Below, piece by piece: positions 34,667 through 44,042 of a DNA stretch of 64,000 nucleotides (its first letter is position 1; each line of letters starts with the position of its first letter). This DNA comes from Candidatus Omnitrophota bacterium (GTDB lineage: Bacteria; Omnitrophota; Gorgyraeia; JAUYCX01): the NCBI GenBank assembly GCA_030692045.1, contig JAUYCX010000035.1, forward strand, positions 186,001-250,000. Direction: 5' to 3'. The notes beneath the pieces are model-generated. The model was not told the DNA's origin, searched no databases, and saw nothing but the letters and a program-made list of their open reading frames with translations. The translations under genes were made by a program, and so were the position numbers.

Positions 34667-37600
34667 ATGCTACATTGCGATTTTGTTCATCTACATGTCC
34701 ACACCCAATACAGCCTCTTGGATGGTGCCTGCAAAATAGAAAGCCTTTTAAAATTAGCCGCACAATTTAGAATGCCAGCCCTGGCAATTACTGACCATGG
34801 AAATATGTTCGGGGCAATTGATTTTTACATAGCTTCTCAAAAAGCAGGGGTTAAGCCAATTATTGGCTGTGAGGCTTATATTGCGCCTGCCAGCCGCCTT
34901 GAAAAGTCCTCACGTGGAATACAAGAAGCCTCATACCACTTTATTCTTCTCTCCCAGGATGAGCAGGGTTATAAAAACTTAATGAAATTGGTTTCCATTG
35001 GATATTTGGAAGGATTTTATTATCGGCCGAGAATTGATAAAGAAATTTTAAGTCAATACTCTAAGGGGCTGATTGGTTTAACTTCTTGTTTAAAAGGGGA
35101 GGTGCCTTTTCTAATTCAAAAAGGGCTTTATAACGAAGCCTTAAAAGCAACGGATGATTATTTGCAAATTTTTGGCAAGGACAATTTCTTTTTAGAGGTT
35201 CAGGAAAATCAAATCCCTGAGCAAACAATTGTAAATCAGGGTTTGTTAAAAATTGCCAAGGAGTTAAATTTGCCGCTTGTTGCCACCAACGATGTGCACT
35301 ATTTAACTAAAGATAAGGCTAAGTCACACGAGGCGCTTTTGTGCATTCAAACTCAAACTACTCTTGATAACCCAAAGCATATGCGCTTTCAAACTGATGA
35401 GTTTTATTTTAAAGACTCAAATGCCATGAAGGAGTTATTCAAGGAAATACCTGAAAGCACCCTTAACACCCTAAAGATTGCCGAGCGATGTAATTTAGAG
35501 CTGGACTTTCAACAAATCAATCTGCCGCGTTTTAATCCTCCGGATGGTAAAACAAAGGATGACTTTTTGAGGGAGCTTTGTGAAAAAGGATTGTCTAAGC
35601 GTTATGCCCAAGTTGAACCAGCAATTAAACAACGATTAGAACACGAATTAAATATTATCAAGAAGATGGGCTTTACCAGTTATTTCTTGATTGTTTGGGA
35701 TTTTATCCACTATGCCAAGCAAAATAATATTCCAGTTGGCCCGGGAAGAGGTTCATCTGCTGGAAGTTTGGCAAGCTATCTTTTAGAAATTACAGACATT
35801 GACCCTATAAAATACGGACTTATCTTTGAAAGGTTTTTGAATCCTGAAAGATTAGGTTTGCCAGATATTGATATTGATTTTTGTTATGAACGCCGTCCAG
35901 AGGTCATTGAGTATGTGACTAAAAAGTACGGCAAGGAAAACGTGGCACAGATTATTACCTTTGGAACAATGCAAGCACGGGCTGTAATAAGGGATGTAGG
36001 CAGGGTAATGTCGGTTGCGTATAGCGAGGTAGACCGTTTAGCTAAATTGGTTCCACCTGACCCTAATATAAACTTGGCTGAAGCTTTAAGAACAGAACCA
36101 GAATTAAACAAGCTTTACAAAAATGATCCCAAAGTAACCAGTATTATTGAAGTAGCTTTGGCTTTAGAAGGTTTAACCCGTCATGCATCAACTCATGCTG
36201 CAGGGGTAGTGATTTCTGACCAACCATTGACAAATTATTTGCCTCTCTTTAAAACAAGCGATGACCAAATAACCACTGGCTACGCAATGGGAGCCTTGGA
36301 AAAAATCGGCCTTTTAAAAATGGATTTTTTAGGCCTTCGTACACTAACCGTAATTAGCCAAACCATAAAGATTCTAAAACAAACTCAAGGTATAGACATT
36401 GATATTGAAAAAATCCCATTAGATGACCCTAAGACCTTTGAATTATTATCCTTGGCTCACACATTTGGAGTTTTTCAATTGGAAAGCACCGGCATGCGTG
36501 ATTTGTTAAGGAGGCTGGAATTATCAAAGTTTGAAGAGTTAATTGCGCTTTTAGCCTTGTTTAGGCCTGGTCCAATTGGTTCTGGCATGCTTGACGATTT
36601 TATTAAGCGTAAGAAAAGCCCGTCATCAATTCGCTATGACCATCCCAAGCTTGAACCAATACTTAAAGAAACCTATGGCATAATTGTTTTTCAAGAGCAG
36701 GTTATGCAAATTCCCTCAAGCTTGGCAGGTTTTACTTTGACTCAAGCCGACCATTTAAGACGAGCAATGAGTAAAAAAATCCCTGAGGTAATGGAAGAGC
36801 AGCGTCAGGCTTTTATTGAAGGTTGTTCTCGCCACAGTAAAATCGAAAAAGGCTTAGCCAATAAAATATTTGATTTAATTGAATATTTTTCTGGGTATGG
36901 CTTTAACCGAAGTCATTCTGCAGCTTACGCATTAATTTCTTATCGCACAGCTTATTTAAAAGCAAATTTTCCTGTAGAATTTATGTGCGCTTTGCTTACT
37001 TCTGAAAAGGACAATACAGATAAAATTGTGGAGTATGTTTTTGAATGCCAGAATATGGGTATTAAAATATTATCGCCAGATGTAAATGAGAGTTTTGCTG
37101 ATTTTAGGGTTGTAGATAAAAAAACCATTCGCTTTGGACTTTTGGCAGTAAAGAATGTGGGGAGATTAGCTATAGAATCTATTGTTTCAGCCAGAGAGAA
37201 AGAAAAATTTGCTTCACTTTTTGATTTTTGTGAGCGGGTGGATTTAAGGCTGGTCAATAGAAAGGTAATCGATAGTTTAATAAAATGCGGAGCTCTTGAT
37301 TTCCTAAAGATTCATCGTTCAGAAATGATGGCAATCACAGAGCGCGCTTTGGAATGGGGCGGCAAAACTCAAAAAGAGAGGTCTAAAGGACAGCTTTCCT
37401 TTTTTGATACTACGGATTCTTCCAACAGCTTCAAGAAGAATTTAGAAGAAATTCCTCAATTAAAAGAATGGCCGCAGGCCCAGATACTTGCCTTTGAAAA
37501 AGAAATGCTGGGTTTTTATGTTACTGGACACCCGCTAGCCCATTATGAAACCCAAATTAAGAAACTAAGTGCTTGCAATACAAAAGAGTTACGACAACTT

Positions 37601-38104
37601 AAGGATGGCTGCGAGGTGAGAATTGTTGGTTTGATTAGTAAGGTAAAACACACTAACACCAGAAAAACTAACGAGCGTATGGCGATACTAAAATTAGAGG
37701 ATTTAGAGGGAGATGTAGAGGTCTTGGTCTTTCCCAATACCTTTAAACAATTTTCTAATTATGTTAAACCGAGTTTAGTTGTAGTTTTAAAGGGAAGATT
37801 AAATCTCAAGGAAGAAACTCCCAAAATTATAGCCAGCGAGATTATGCTTTTGGAGCAGGCTTACAAGAACATTTCTGCCATAAATGTTGAATTATCTGGC
37901 ATTTCTGACACCGCCCTGCTTGTGCTTAAGGAAAAATTAGCCTCTTCACGCGGAATAGTGCCAGTATATCTTCATTTGGATACACCTTCTTATAAAAGGG
38001 TACAAATACTTGTAGGAGAAGAGTTTTTTGTTCAGCCAACCGAGACATTGATTGCAGAATTAAGCCAGTTATTAGGAGAAGCAAAGTTTTCCTTGACTTT
38101 GTAA
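34667..38104 (+). CDS. dnaE: DnaE, DNA polymerase III alpha subunit
   Basis: An 1,145-residue replicative polymerase. PHP domain at the N-terminus (FVHLHVHTQYSLLDGA, ITDHGNMFG), the palm with GPGRGSSAGSL and the catalytic LPDIDIDF (about 400-405), then fingers (HASTHAAGVVIS, LLKMDFLGLRTLTV), the beta-clamp region and an OB-fold near residues 985-1060. Length and order fit DnaE1. It is not in an obvious operon; the next gene has its own promoter inside the dnaE end. Confidence 0.97.
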   Translation: MLHCDFVHLHVHTQYSLLDGACKIESLLKLAAQFRMPALAITDHGNMFGAIDFYIASQKAGVKPIIGCEAYIAPASRLEKSSRGIQEASYHFILLSQDEQGYKNLMKLVSIGYLEGFYYRPRIDKEILSQYSKGLIGLTSCLKGEVPFLIQKGLYNEALKATDDYLQIFGKDNFFLEVQENQIPEQTIVNQGLLKIAKELNLPLVATNDVHYLTKDKAKSHEALLCIQTQTTLDNPKHMRFQTDEFYFKDSNAMKELFKEIPESTLNTLKIAERCNLELDFQQINLPRFNPPDGKTKDDFLRELCEKGLSKRYAQVEPAIKQRLEHELNIIKKMGFTSYFLIVWDFIHYAKQNNIPVGPGRGSSAGSLASYLLEITDIDPIKYGLIFERFLNPERLGLPDIDIDFCYERRPEVIEYVTKKYGKENVAQIITFGTMQARAVIRDVGRVMSVAYSEVDRLAKLVPPDPNINLAEALRTEPELNKLYKNDPKVTSIIEVALALEGLTRHASTHAAGVVISDQPLTNYLPLFKTSDDQITTGYAMGALEKIGLLKMDFLGLRTLTVISQTIKILKQTQGIDIDIEKIPLDDPKTFELLSLAHTFGVFQLESTGMRDLLRRLELSKFEELIALLALFRPGPIGSGMLDDFIKRKKSPSSIRYDHPKLEPILKETYGIIVFQEQVMQIPSSLAGFTLTQADHLRRAMSKKIPEVMEEQRQAFIEGCSRHSKIEKGLANKIFDLIEYFSGYGFNRSHSAAYALISYRTAYLKANFPVEFMCALLTSEKDNTDKIVEYVFECQNMGIKILSPDVNESFADFRVVDKKTIRFGLLAVKNVGRLAIESIVSAREKEKFASLFDFCERVDLRLVNRKVIDSLIKCGALDFLKIHRSEMMAITERALEWGGKTQKERSKGQLSFFDTTDSSNSFKKNLEEIPQLKEWPQAQILAFEKEMLGFYVTGHPLAHYETQIKKLSACNTKELRQLKDGCEVRIVGLISKVKHTNTRKTNERMAILKLEDLEGDVEVLVFPNTFKQFSNYVKPSLVVVLKGRLNLKEETPKIIASEIMLLEQAYKNISAINVELSGISDTALLVLKEKLASSRGIVPVYLHLDTPSYKRVQILVGEEFFVQPTETLIAELSQLLGEAKFSLTL

Positions 38105-38121
38105 CTTTATGTTGCTATTAT
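38093..38121 (+). promoter_or_regulatory. Promoter of the HU/IHF gene
   Basis: TTGACT (38093-38098), 17-base spacer and TATTAT (38116-38121), overlapping the last codons of dnaE. The predicted leader is about 15 bases and carries AGGAGG. Confidence 0.75.
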
Positions 38122-38142
38122 GTTTAGGTTAGGAGGTGGCTG

Positions 38143-38415
38143 ATGACAAAGAAAGATATAGTAATAAAAATTACTGACCAGACAGCTATAAAGCAGGTTG
38201 ACGTTAAAAAGGTAGTACAAAAAACCTTTGATGCAATCGTGGAAAGCCTAGCGCAAGGGGAAAAGGTAGAGTTAAGAAATTTCGGCGTTTTCAAAATAAG
38301 AGAGCGCCGCGCCCGTACAGGTAGAAATCCGCGCACAGGCCAAACCGTTCCAGTACCTCCTAGGAAGGTTGCAATTTTTAAACCTGGTCTGGAAATGAAA
38401 AAGAAAATTAAGTAA
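38143..38415 (+). CDS. HU/IHF family nucleoid protein
   Basis: A 90-residue DNA-bending protein. Seen: helices 1-2 with VQKTFDAIVESLAQGEKVELR, the NFGVFKIRERRARTGRNPRTG segment, the DNA-binding arm tip TVPVPPRK and the final FKPGLEMKKKI. The arm and RNPRTG sequence resemble IHF-type members as much as HU. It has its own promoter and a downstream terminator, so it is a single-gene unit. Confidence 0.92.
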   Translation: MTKKDIVIKITDQTAIKQVDVKKVVQKTFDAIVESLAQGEKVELRNFGVFKIRERRARTGRNPRTGQTVPVPPRKVAIFKPGLEMKKKIK

Positions 38416-38442
38416 AAAACTTGGAATTTTTTATAAACGATG

Positions 38443-38476
38443 GGGCGAAGGTTTTCTAAATAATCTTCGCCCTTTT
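38443..38476 (+). terminator. Rho-independent terminator after the HU/IHF gene
   Basis: GGGCGAAG (38443-38450) / CTTCGCCC (38465-38472), 8-bp perfect stem, 14-base loop, followed by TTTT. It lies 9 bases before the hisS ATG, so it could also act as an attenuator of hisS. Confidence 0.8.
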
Positions 38477-38484
38477 AAACACGA

Positions 38485-39732
38485 ATGAAATTTATCTCTC
38501 CCAGAGGAACCAAAGATATCTTGCCCCAGGATTTAATTAAATGGGATAATGTAGAAAGGATTTGCCGAAGTCTTTTTAAGCTTTATGGCTTTGAAGAAAT
38601 CCGCACTCCCTTATTCGAAGAAACTAACTTATTTATACGTTCTTTGGGAAACACAACAGATATAGTCCAAAAGCAAATGCTTAATTTGCAGGCGGAGAAG
38701 CCTTCGCTTTCTTTAAGGCCAGAGGCAACTGCCTCGGTTGTTCGTTCCTACATTGAACATGATTTATTTAAAACGCAGGGATTTGCCAAGTTATTTTATA
38801 TTGCTCCAATGTTTCGAGGGGAGCGGCCGCAAAAAGGCAGGCTTCGGCAATTCCACCATATTGGAGTAGAGGCAATTGGCGTAAACTCTGCATTTTTGGA
38901 TGCTGAAATAATCTCTTTGGCATATGAAATTTTAAGAAGATTGGGTATCGAGAATTTTCAATTAAAAATAAATAGCCTTGGTTGTAAACAAGATAAAGAA
39001 AGTTTAGCCAAGAATCTTAAAGAACTTTTAAAGAAAAAAATTTCCTTGCTTTGCCAAAACTGTAGACTTAGGTTTAATAAAAATATCTTTCGTATCCTTG
39101 ATTGTAAGGTAAAATCTTGCCAAGAGATTGTAGGAAATATAGATTTTAAAAATGATTATCTTTGTACAGATTGCCTGCAATATTCCAATGAGGTAAAATC
39201 TGCCTTAAATAAACTGAATATTCCTTTTAAGGTTATGCCTCATTTAGTCCGGGGTTTGGATTATTATACCCACACAGTTTTTGAAATCAGCCACAAAGAT
39301 TTAGGCAGCCAAGATGCAATCGGGGCTGGCGGCAGATACAATAATTTAGTTAAAGAATTAGGCGGTCCGGATATTGGGGCGGTGGGTTTTGCCTTAGGAT
39401 TTGAGCGAATCTTGATGGTTTTAAAAGAACAAATACCGTCAGTTACATCAAATGATGTGTTTATTGCTACTTTGGGAAGGCTTGCTTTTGAGCAAGGATT
39501 TATAATTTTAGATAAATTGCGTAAGGCAGGTGTGGCTGCGCAAATTGATTTTGATTTTTCTTCTTTAAAAAGCCAACTACGGCTTGCCAATAGGCTAAAG
39601 TCAAAGCTGGTAGTCATGCTAGGCGACGAGGAATTAAAACAGAATATTGCTTTGTTAAAGGATATGGCAACAGGCAATCAGGAAAGAATTGTCTTGGTAA
39701 ATTTGGTTGAGGAAATTAAAAAAAGGCTATGA
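38485..39732 (+). CDS. hisS: Histidyl-tRNA synthetase
   Basis: A 415-residue class II synthetase. Motif 1 region (FEEIRTPLFEETNLF), motif 2 (MFRGERPQKGRLRQFHHIGVEAIG), the histidine A motif (LVRGLDYYTHTVFE), motif 3 (GAVGFALGFERILMVL), and a C-terminal anticodon-binding domain. ATG sits right after a terminator hairpin with no clear Shine-Dalgarno. The stop overlaps the aspS start by 4 bases, a common hisS-aspS pairing. Confidence 0.96.
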   Translation: MKFISPRGTKDILPQDLIKWDNVERICRSLFKLYGFEEIRTPLFEETNLFIRSLGNTTDIVQKQMLNLQAEKPSLSLRPEATASVVRSYIEHDLFKTQGFAKLFYIAPMFRGERPQKGRLRQFHHIGVEAIGVNSAFLDAEIISLAYEILRRLGIENFQLKINSLGCKQDKESLAKNLKELLKKKISLLCQNCRLRFNKNIFRILDCKVKSCQEIVGNIDFKNDYLCTDCLQYSNEVKSALNKLNIPFKVMPHLVRGLDYYTHTVFEISHKDLGSQDAIGAGGRYNNLVKELGGPDIGAVGFALGFERILMVLKEQIPSVTSNDVFIATLGRLAFEQGFIILDKLRKAGVAAQIDFDFSSLKSQLRLANRLKSKLVVMLGDEELKQNIALLKDMATGNQERIVLVNLVEEIKKRL

Positions 39733-41117
39733 TTCGCACACATACCTGCGCTGAATTGAATGCTTCTTTTGTAAATAAAGAGGTAGTTCTTTGTGGTTGG
39801 GTGCACAGGCGACGGGACCACGGTAAACTTATTTTTATTGATATCCGTGACCGTTTTGGCTTAACACAGGTAGTTTTTGTGCCTCAAGAAAATCCTAAGA
39901 CTTATGAAATGGCAGCCAAATTAGGAAATGAATTTGTGATATCTGTTAAGGGCAAGGTTAATTTAAGGCCAAAGGGCGCAGAGAATCCTAAGCTCTCAAC
40001 TGGTGAAATAGAAATTGTTGCACAAGATTTGCAAATTCTTAACCCCTCTCAAGTTCCTGTATTTGAGATTGATGAGACAACAGAAGTTTCTGAGGAATTA
40101 AAACTGGCATATAGGTATTTAGATTTGAGACGCCAAAATGTTTTAAAGGGCTTAATTTTACGCCAGCAGGTTTTTAGGATTTGCCGCTCTTTCTTAGAAG
40201 GTGAAGATTTTATAGAGGTAGAAACACCTATTTTAACCAAATCCACGCCTGAGGGTGCCAGAGATTTCTTGGTGCCTTCAAGACTCTGCCCGGGCGAGTT
40301 TTTTGCCCTGCCACAGTCACCCCAACTATTTAAACAGGTTTTAATGGTTGCAGGAATAGATAGGTATTTTCAAATTGCCAAATGCTTTAGAGACGAGGAT
40401 TTAAGAAGCGACCGTCAACCAGAATTTACCCAGTTAGATTTGGAGATGTCTTTTATAACTGAGGAAGATATCTTTGAGTTAATGGAAGGGCTATTTAAAG
40501 AAATTTTCCAACAGCTTAAAGGTATTAAACTTCAAACACCTTTTAAACGCTTAACCTACAAGGAGTCAATGGAAAAATTTAACACAGATAAACCTGATTT
40601 AAGAAAAAAACCTGAGGATTTTGAAATTCTTTGGATTGTGGATTTTCCGCTATTTAAATTCAACTTAGAAGAAGACCGTTTTGACTCTGAACATCACCCT
40701 TTTACCGCACCTAATGAGGCAGATTTAAATTTGTTGGATTCTAAAAATTTGGATAAAATCAGGGCGCGCTCTTATGATTTGGTTATAAATGGGGTGGAGT
40801 TGGGAAGCGGTTCAATACGTATCCATAAAAAGGATATTCAACAAAAGATCTTTGAAATTTTAGGATTAGAGGATGAGGATATTCAGGAAAGATTTGGATT
40901 TTTGTTAAGGGCATTTGAATTTGGCGCTCCGCCTCATGGCGGGTTTGCCTTTGGTTTGGATAGATTGATTGCGCTGCTTTTAGGAAGCAATACCATTAGA
41001 GACACTATCGCCTTTCCTAAAACTCAAAAAGGCGTTTGTCCATTAACCCAGGCCCCATCTTCGGTAACATCAGAACAGCTAAAAGAGTTGGGTATAACGG
41101 TGGTTAAGAAAATTTGA
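39729..41117 (+). CDS. aspS: Aspartyl-tRNA synthetase, bacterial type without the GAD domain
   Basis: A 462-residue class II synthetase; bacterial AspRS is usually about 590. The N-terminal OB-fold (GWVHRRRDHGKLIFIDIRD), catalytic motifs (FRDEDLRSDRQPEFTQLD) and the bacterial C-terminal signature FPKTQKGVCPLTQAPSS are intact. At about residue 290 the sequence jumps from DKPDLR straight to PEDFEILWIVDFPLF, so the GAD insertion domain and its flanks (about 130 residues) are missing. With GatCAB encoded nearby, it may be non-discriminating and also make Asp-tRNA(Asn); this is inference. Confidence 0.94.
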   Translation: MIRTHTCAELNASFVNKEVVLCGWVHRRRDHGKLIFIDIRDRFGLTQVVFVPQENPKTYEMAAKLGNEFVISVKGKVNLRPKGAENPKLSTGEIEIVAQDLQILNPSQVPVFEIDETTEVSEELKLAYRYLDLRRQNVLKGLILRQQVFRICRSFLEGEDFIEVETPILTKSTPEGARDFLVPSRLCPGEFFALPQSPQLFKQVLMVAGIDRYFQIAKCFRDEDLRSDRQPEFTQLDLEMSFITEEDIFELMEGLFKEIFQQLKGIKLQTPFKRLTYKESMEKFNTDKPDLRKKPEDFEILWIVDFPLFKFNLEEDRFDSEHHPFTAPNEADLNLLDSKNLDKIRARSYDLVINGVELGSGSIRIHKKDIQQKIFEILGLEDEDIQERFGFLLRAFEFGAPPHGGFAFGLDRLIALLLGSNTIRDTIAFPKTQKGVCPLTQAPSSVTSEQLKELGITVVKKI

Positions 41118-41218
41118 ATGGGGGTACCCTTGACATCTTAAGATGTCAAGGGTTTAATTCGCACAGTGACTTACTCACACTGTGTGTTCGTAAGTCACGT
41201 GCTCATTATAAAAGGAGG
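41118..41218. repeat. Modular palindromic leader element, copy F, upstream of the LysM lipoprotein gene
   Basis: The middle palindrome CCCTTGACATCTT / AAGATGTCAAGGG (41127-41139/41140-41152) is perfect with no loop. Linker TTTAATTC. Right hairpin GTGACTTAC (41166-41174) / GTAAGTCAC (41190-41198), 9-bp perfect. The tail is TCATTATAAAAGGAGG, so the gap from core to AGGAGG is 16 nt, 3 longer than in the other copies. It starts right after the aspS stop. Confidence 0.87.
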
Positions 41219-41225
41219 AGTGAAA

Positions 41226-41744
41226 ATGAAACAGGCACTTAAAATCATTCTTTGTTTGGTTTTATCAGTGATTTTGTCAGGTTGCATTGTTCGCGCTTAT
41301 AAACAGGTTAGAGAAAGAGAGGATCAGATAATTTCAGGAAACCGAGGCTACCTTCAAGGCACACCGCCACCTCAAGAAGCAAAATCTGCTAAAACCAGAG
41401 AAACATTTGTTGTAGAAATAGAACTAAGGAATCCTGTGACACTTGAAGTCGGGAAGCCTAAAGAAATGAAACCTGTAGAATTTAAAACTATCGAAGGAAA
41501 TAAAGGTTATATTGCTGGAGAGGAGATTCTTTCAGAGGAAATGCCATCTCAGGAAGAAGCCCAAGCGCCAAAAGAAACCCTTACCCCTTACACCGTAAAA
41601 AAGGATGACACCCTGCAAAAGATATCTAAACAATTTTATGGCACGGTAAAAAAGTGGAATAAAATTTACCAAGCAAATAAGAATAAGATTAAAGACCCCA
41701 ACCGAATTCGATCAGGCATTACAATTAATATTCCACAAGAGTAA
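41226..41744 (+). CDS. LysM-domain lipoprotein
   Basis: A 172-residue protein with a lipoprotein signal peptide (lipobox LSGC at about 19-22) and a C-terminal LysM domain at about 122-170 (YTVKKDDTLQKISKQFYG, NKIKDPNRIRSGITINIP). The middle is a charged, proline- and glutamate-rich linker. It probably ties the outer or inner membrane to peptidoglycan. ATG at 41226 follows AAAGGAGGAG. Its leader is repeat copy F. Confidence 0.88.
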   Translation: MKQALKIILCLVLSVILSGCIVRAYKQVREREDQIISGNRGYLQGTPPPQEAKSAKTRETFVVEIELRNPVTLEVGKPKEMKPVEFKTIEGNKGYIAGEEILSEEMPSQEEAQAPKETLTPYTVKKDDTLQKISKQFYGTVKKWNKIYQANKNKIKDPNRIRSGITINIPQE

Positions 41745-41776
41745 GTAAGATAAGTTTAAGGAAAAGTTAGAGCTTT

Positions 41777-42727
41777 ATGGAAAGGATTTTAAGTATTCCA
41801 AACCATTTGGAGTTGCAGCTGCTTTTTGGCAGACACGATGAGAATTTAAAATTCATCGAAAAGAGTTTGGGCATAAAAATTATTACCAAAGAATCTGGGT
41901 TAAAACTTGCAGGTTCGCCTTCGAAGATTGAAAAGGCTTCTGAGTTAATAAACTATCTTCTAAAAATTATTTCAACAGGAGGTTCGCTTAAAAAACAAGA
42001 CATTCTCTGCGCCCTGAAGGTTGCCAGCGTAGATAAATTTTTTGATGTAAATCAACTTCGGGAAACTCGAATTGAGGTTGCTACAAAGGGAATTGAGGTT
42101 ACACCCAAAACCAAGGGGCAAAAAGAGTATATCGAAGCCATAAAAAATTATGATATTGTTTTTGGCATTGGCCCTGCTGGTACAGGTAAGACATATTTAG
42201 CCATGGCAATGGCAGTTTCAACCCTTAAAAAAGGACAGGTCAGACGCATAATTTTGACTCGGCCAGCCTTAGAGGCGGGCGAGAGCTTAGGTTATCTTCC
42301 AGGGGATATGTACGAAAAAATCTCTCCGTACCTACGCCCTCTTTACGATGCACTCTATGATATGATGGAGGCAGAAAGAATTGAAAAATATCTAGAGATT
42401 GGCACAATTGAGGTTGCGCCCTTGGCCTATATGCGAGGACGCACTCTAAATGACGCATTTATAATCTTAGATGAGGCGCAGAACTGCACTTCCGAGCAAA
42501 TGAAGATGTTTTTAACGCGCTTAGGGTTCTATTCCAAGACTGTAATCACCGGAGATATTACTCAAAGCGATTTGCCTGGAGGCAAACCCTTGGGTCTAAT
42601 CCAAGCCAAGGAAATCTTAAAAAATATTGAAGGAATAAAATTTATCCAGCTTACAGGCCAAGACGTAGTTAGACACGAATTAGTGCAAAGTATTATCGAG
42701 GCTTATGAAAAGGCAAGTAGTGGCTAA
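41777..42727 (+). CDS. PhoH-like ATPase
   Basis: A 316-residue PhoH/YbeZ protein: N-terminal KH-like region, then the P-loop ATPase with GIGPAGTGKTYLAMAMAV, RPALEAGESLGYLPGD, APLAYMRGRTLNDAFIILDEAQN and TGDITQSDLPGG. YbeZ proteins work with YbeY in rRNA processing. Here ybeY is two genes downstream, with the 7TM-HD gene between, the usual order. It overlaps the 7TM-HD gene by 23 bases. Confidence 0.93.
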   Translation: MERILSIPNHLELQLLFGRHDENLKFIEKSLGIKIITKESGLKLAGSPSKIEKASELINYLLKIISTGGSLKKQDILCALKVASVDKFFDVNQLRETRIEVATKGIEVTPKTKGQKEYIEAIKNYDIVFGIGPAGTGKTYLAMAMAVSTLKKGQVRRIILTRPALEAGESLGYLPGDMYEKISPYLRPLYDALYDMMEAERIEKYLEIGTIEVAPLAYMRGRTLNDAFIILDEAQNCTSEQMKMFLTRLGFYSKTVITGDITQSDLPGGKPLGLIQAKEILKNIEGIKFIQLTGQDVVRHELVQSIIEAYEKASSG

Positions 42728-44042
42728 TCAAAAATTTCTAAACATAGCGGCATTTGTGATAGTTGCATTATTTTTATTTGTAATTGCATACCTATTGGGG
42801 ATTTCTTTAGCTTTTCCCACTTTGTTATTAATAGTATTTATTTTTCTTAAAGCTTACTACCAGTCAAAAATAATGCACTTGGCAATCAGGCTGGGTTTAT
42901 TACTGGCAATAATAGTAGCTACGAGTTATTCGCTAATAAATTATCCAAACTTTTATTATCTTGTGCCAGTTTGTGCAATTTCTATGTTGGTAGTTATTCT
43001 TTTTGGCGATTTAAAATTAGCGTTTGTGATGGCGCTACTTTGTGCAGTTGCGGTAGGAGAAATACTTAATAATAATTTTTCAATCAGCATCATCTTCCTA
43101 ATTGGTGGATTAGTTTCCAGTCTTTGCGCCTGGCAATCAAGACACAGAGCCCAAATTATTAAAGCGGGGTTAATTTCTGGAATAATACAAGCCTTTAGTT
43201 TTATTTTGTTTTTGCCAACTAATCAGTGGCTGCTTCCTGGTTTCTTAAAATTAAACACTTTATTTCTCTTGATTAACGGCATTGTTTCTTCATTTTTTGT
43301 TGTGGGATGCCTACCTTTATTTGAATATCTTTTTGGAGTCCTAACTAATATTAGTCTTCTAGAACTTTCTGATTTTAACCACCCTTTATTAAAAAGAATG
43401 ATTTTAGAAGCCCCGGGAACATATCAACATAGCCTTATGGTAGGTAACTTGTCAGAGGTTGCTTGTGAGGCAATCGGCGCAAACTCTCTTTTAGCCAGGG
43501 TTGGTGCGTATTATCATGATATTGGAAAATTGGAAAAGGCAGAATACTTTAGCGAAAACCAAGCTCTAAATTCAAGTAAGCATGATAAAATTCTCCCCAC
43601 AATTAGCAAGTTAATCATTGTTGGCCATGTCAAGGATGGAGTGGCGTTAGCAAAAAAATACAAATTAAACCCTCTGATTATAGATTGTATCTTACAGCAT
43701 CACGGGACAAGCCTAACATATTATTTTTACTGCCGTGCTTTAGAGGACATGAAATGCGAAGAGGAGATTAAGGAGGAGGGTTTTAGATACCCCGGACCAA
43801 AGCCTCAAACCAAAGAAATTGCCATTACTCATTTAGCCGATTCAATTGAAGCCGCCAGTCGCACTTTAGATGAACCTACACCCGCCAGGATTGAAGAAAT
43901 TGTTAGGAAAATTATTAACAACAAATTTATCGATGGTCAATTAGACGAGTGCGAGCTTACCCTTAAAGATTTGGAAAGAATAGCTGCAACTTTTATCCGG
44001 GTAATAAGTGCAATGTATCACAGCCGCATAAAATATCCTTAA
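42705..44042 (+). CDS. 7TM-HD phosphodiesterase (PgpH/YqfF-like), without the extracellular domain
   Basis: A 445-residue protein. Residues about 10-215 form some six or seven transmembrane helices. An HDIG domain follows (about 235-440): EAPGTYQHSLMVGNLSEVA, GAYYHDIGKLEKAEYF, HHGTSLTYYFY and ADSIEAASRT. PgpH-type enzymes degrade cyclic di-AMP. Canonical members have about 250 extra residues outside the membrane after the first helix; these are missing here. Position between phoH and ybeY is typical for the family. Confidence 0.88.
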   Translation: MKRQVVANQKFLNIAAFVIVALFLFVIAYLLGISLAFPTLLLIVFIFLKAYYQSKIMHLAIRLGLLLAIIVATSYSLINYPNFYYLVPVCAISMLVVILFGDLKLAFVMALLCAVAVGEILNNNFSISIIFLIGGLVSSLCAWQSRHRAQIIKAGLISGIIQAFSFILFLPTNQWLLPGFLKLNTLFLLINGIVSSFFVVGCLPLFEYLFGVLTNISLLELSDFNHPLLKRMILEAPGTYQHSLMVGNLSEVACEAIGANSLLARVGAYYHDIGKLEKAEYFSENQALNSSKHDKILPTISKLIIVGHVKDGVALAKKYKLNPLIIDCILQHHGTSLTYYFYCRALEDMKCEEEIKEEGFRYPGPKPQTKEIAITHLADSIEAASRTLDEPTPARIEEIVRKIINNKFIDGQLDECELTLKDLERIAATFIRVISAMYHSRIKYP

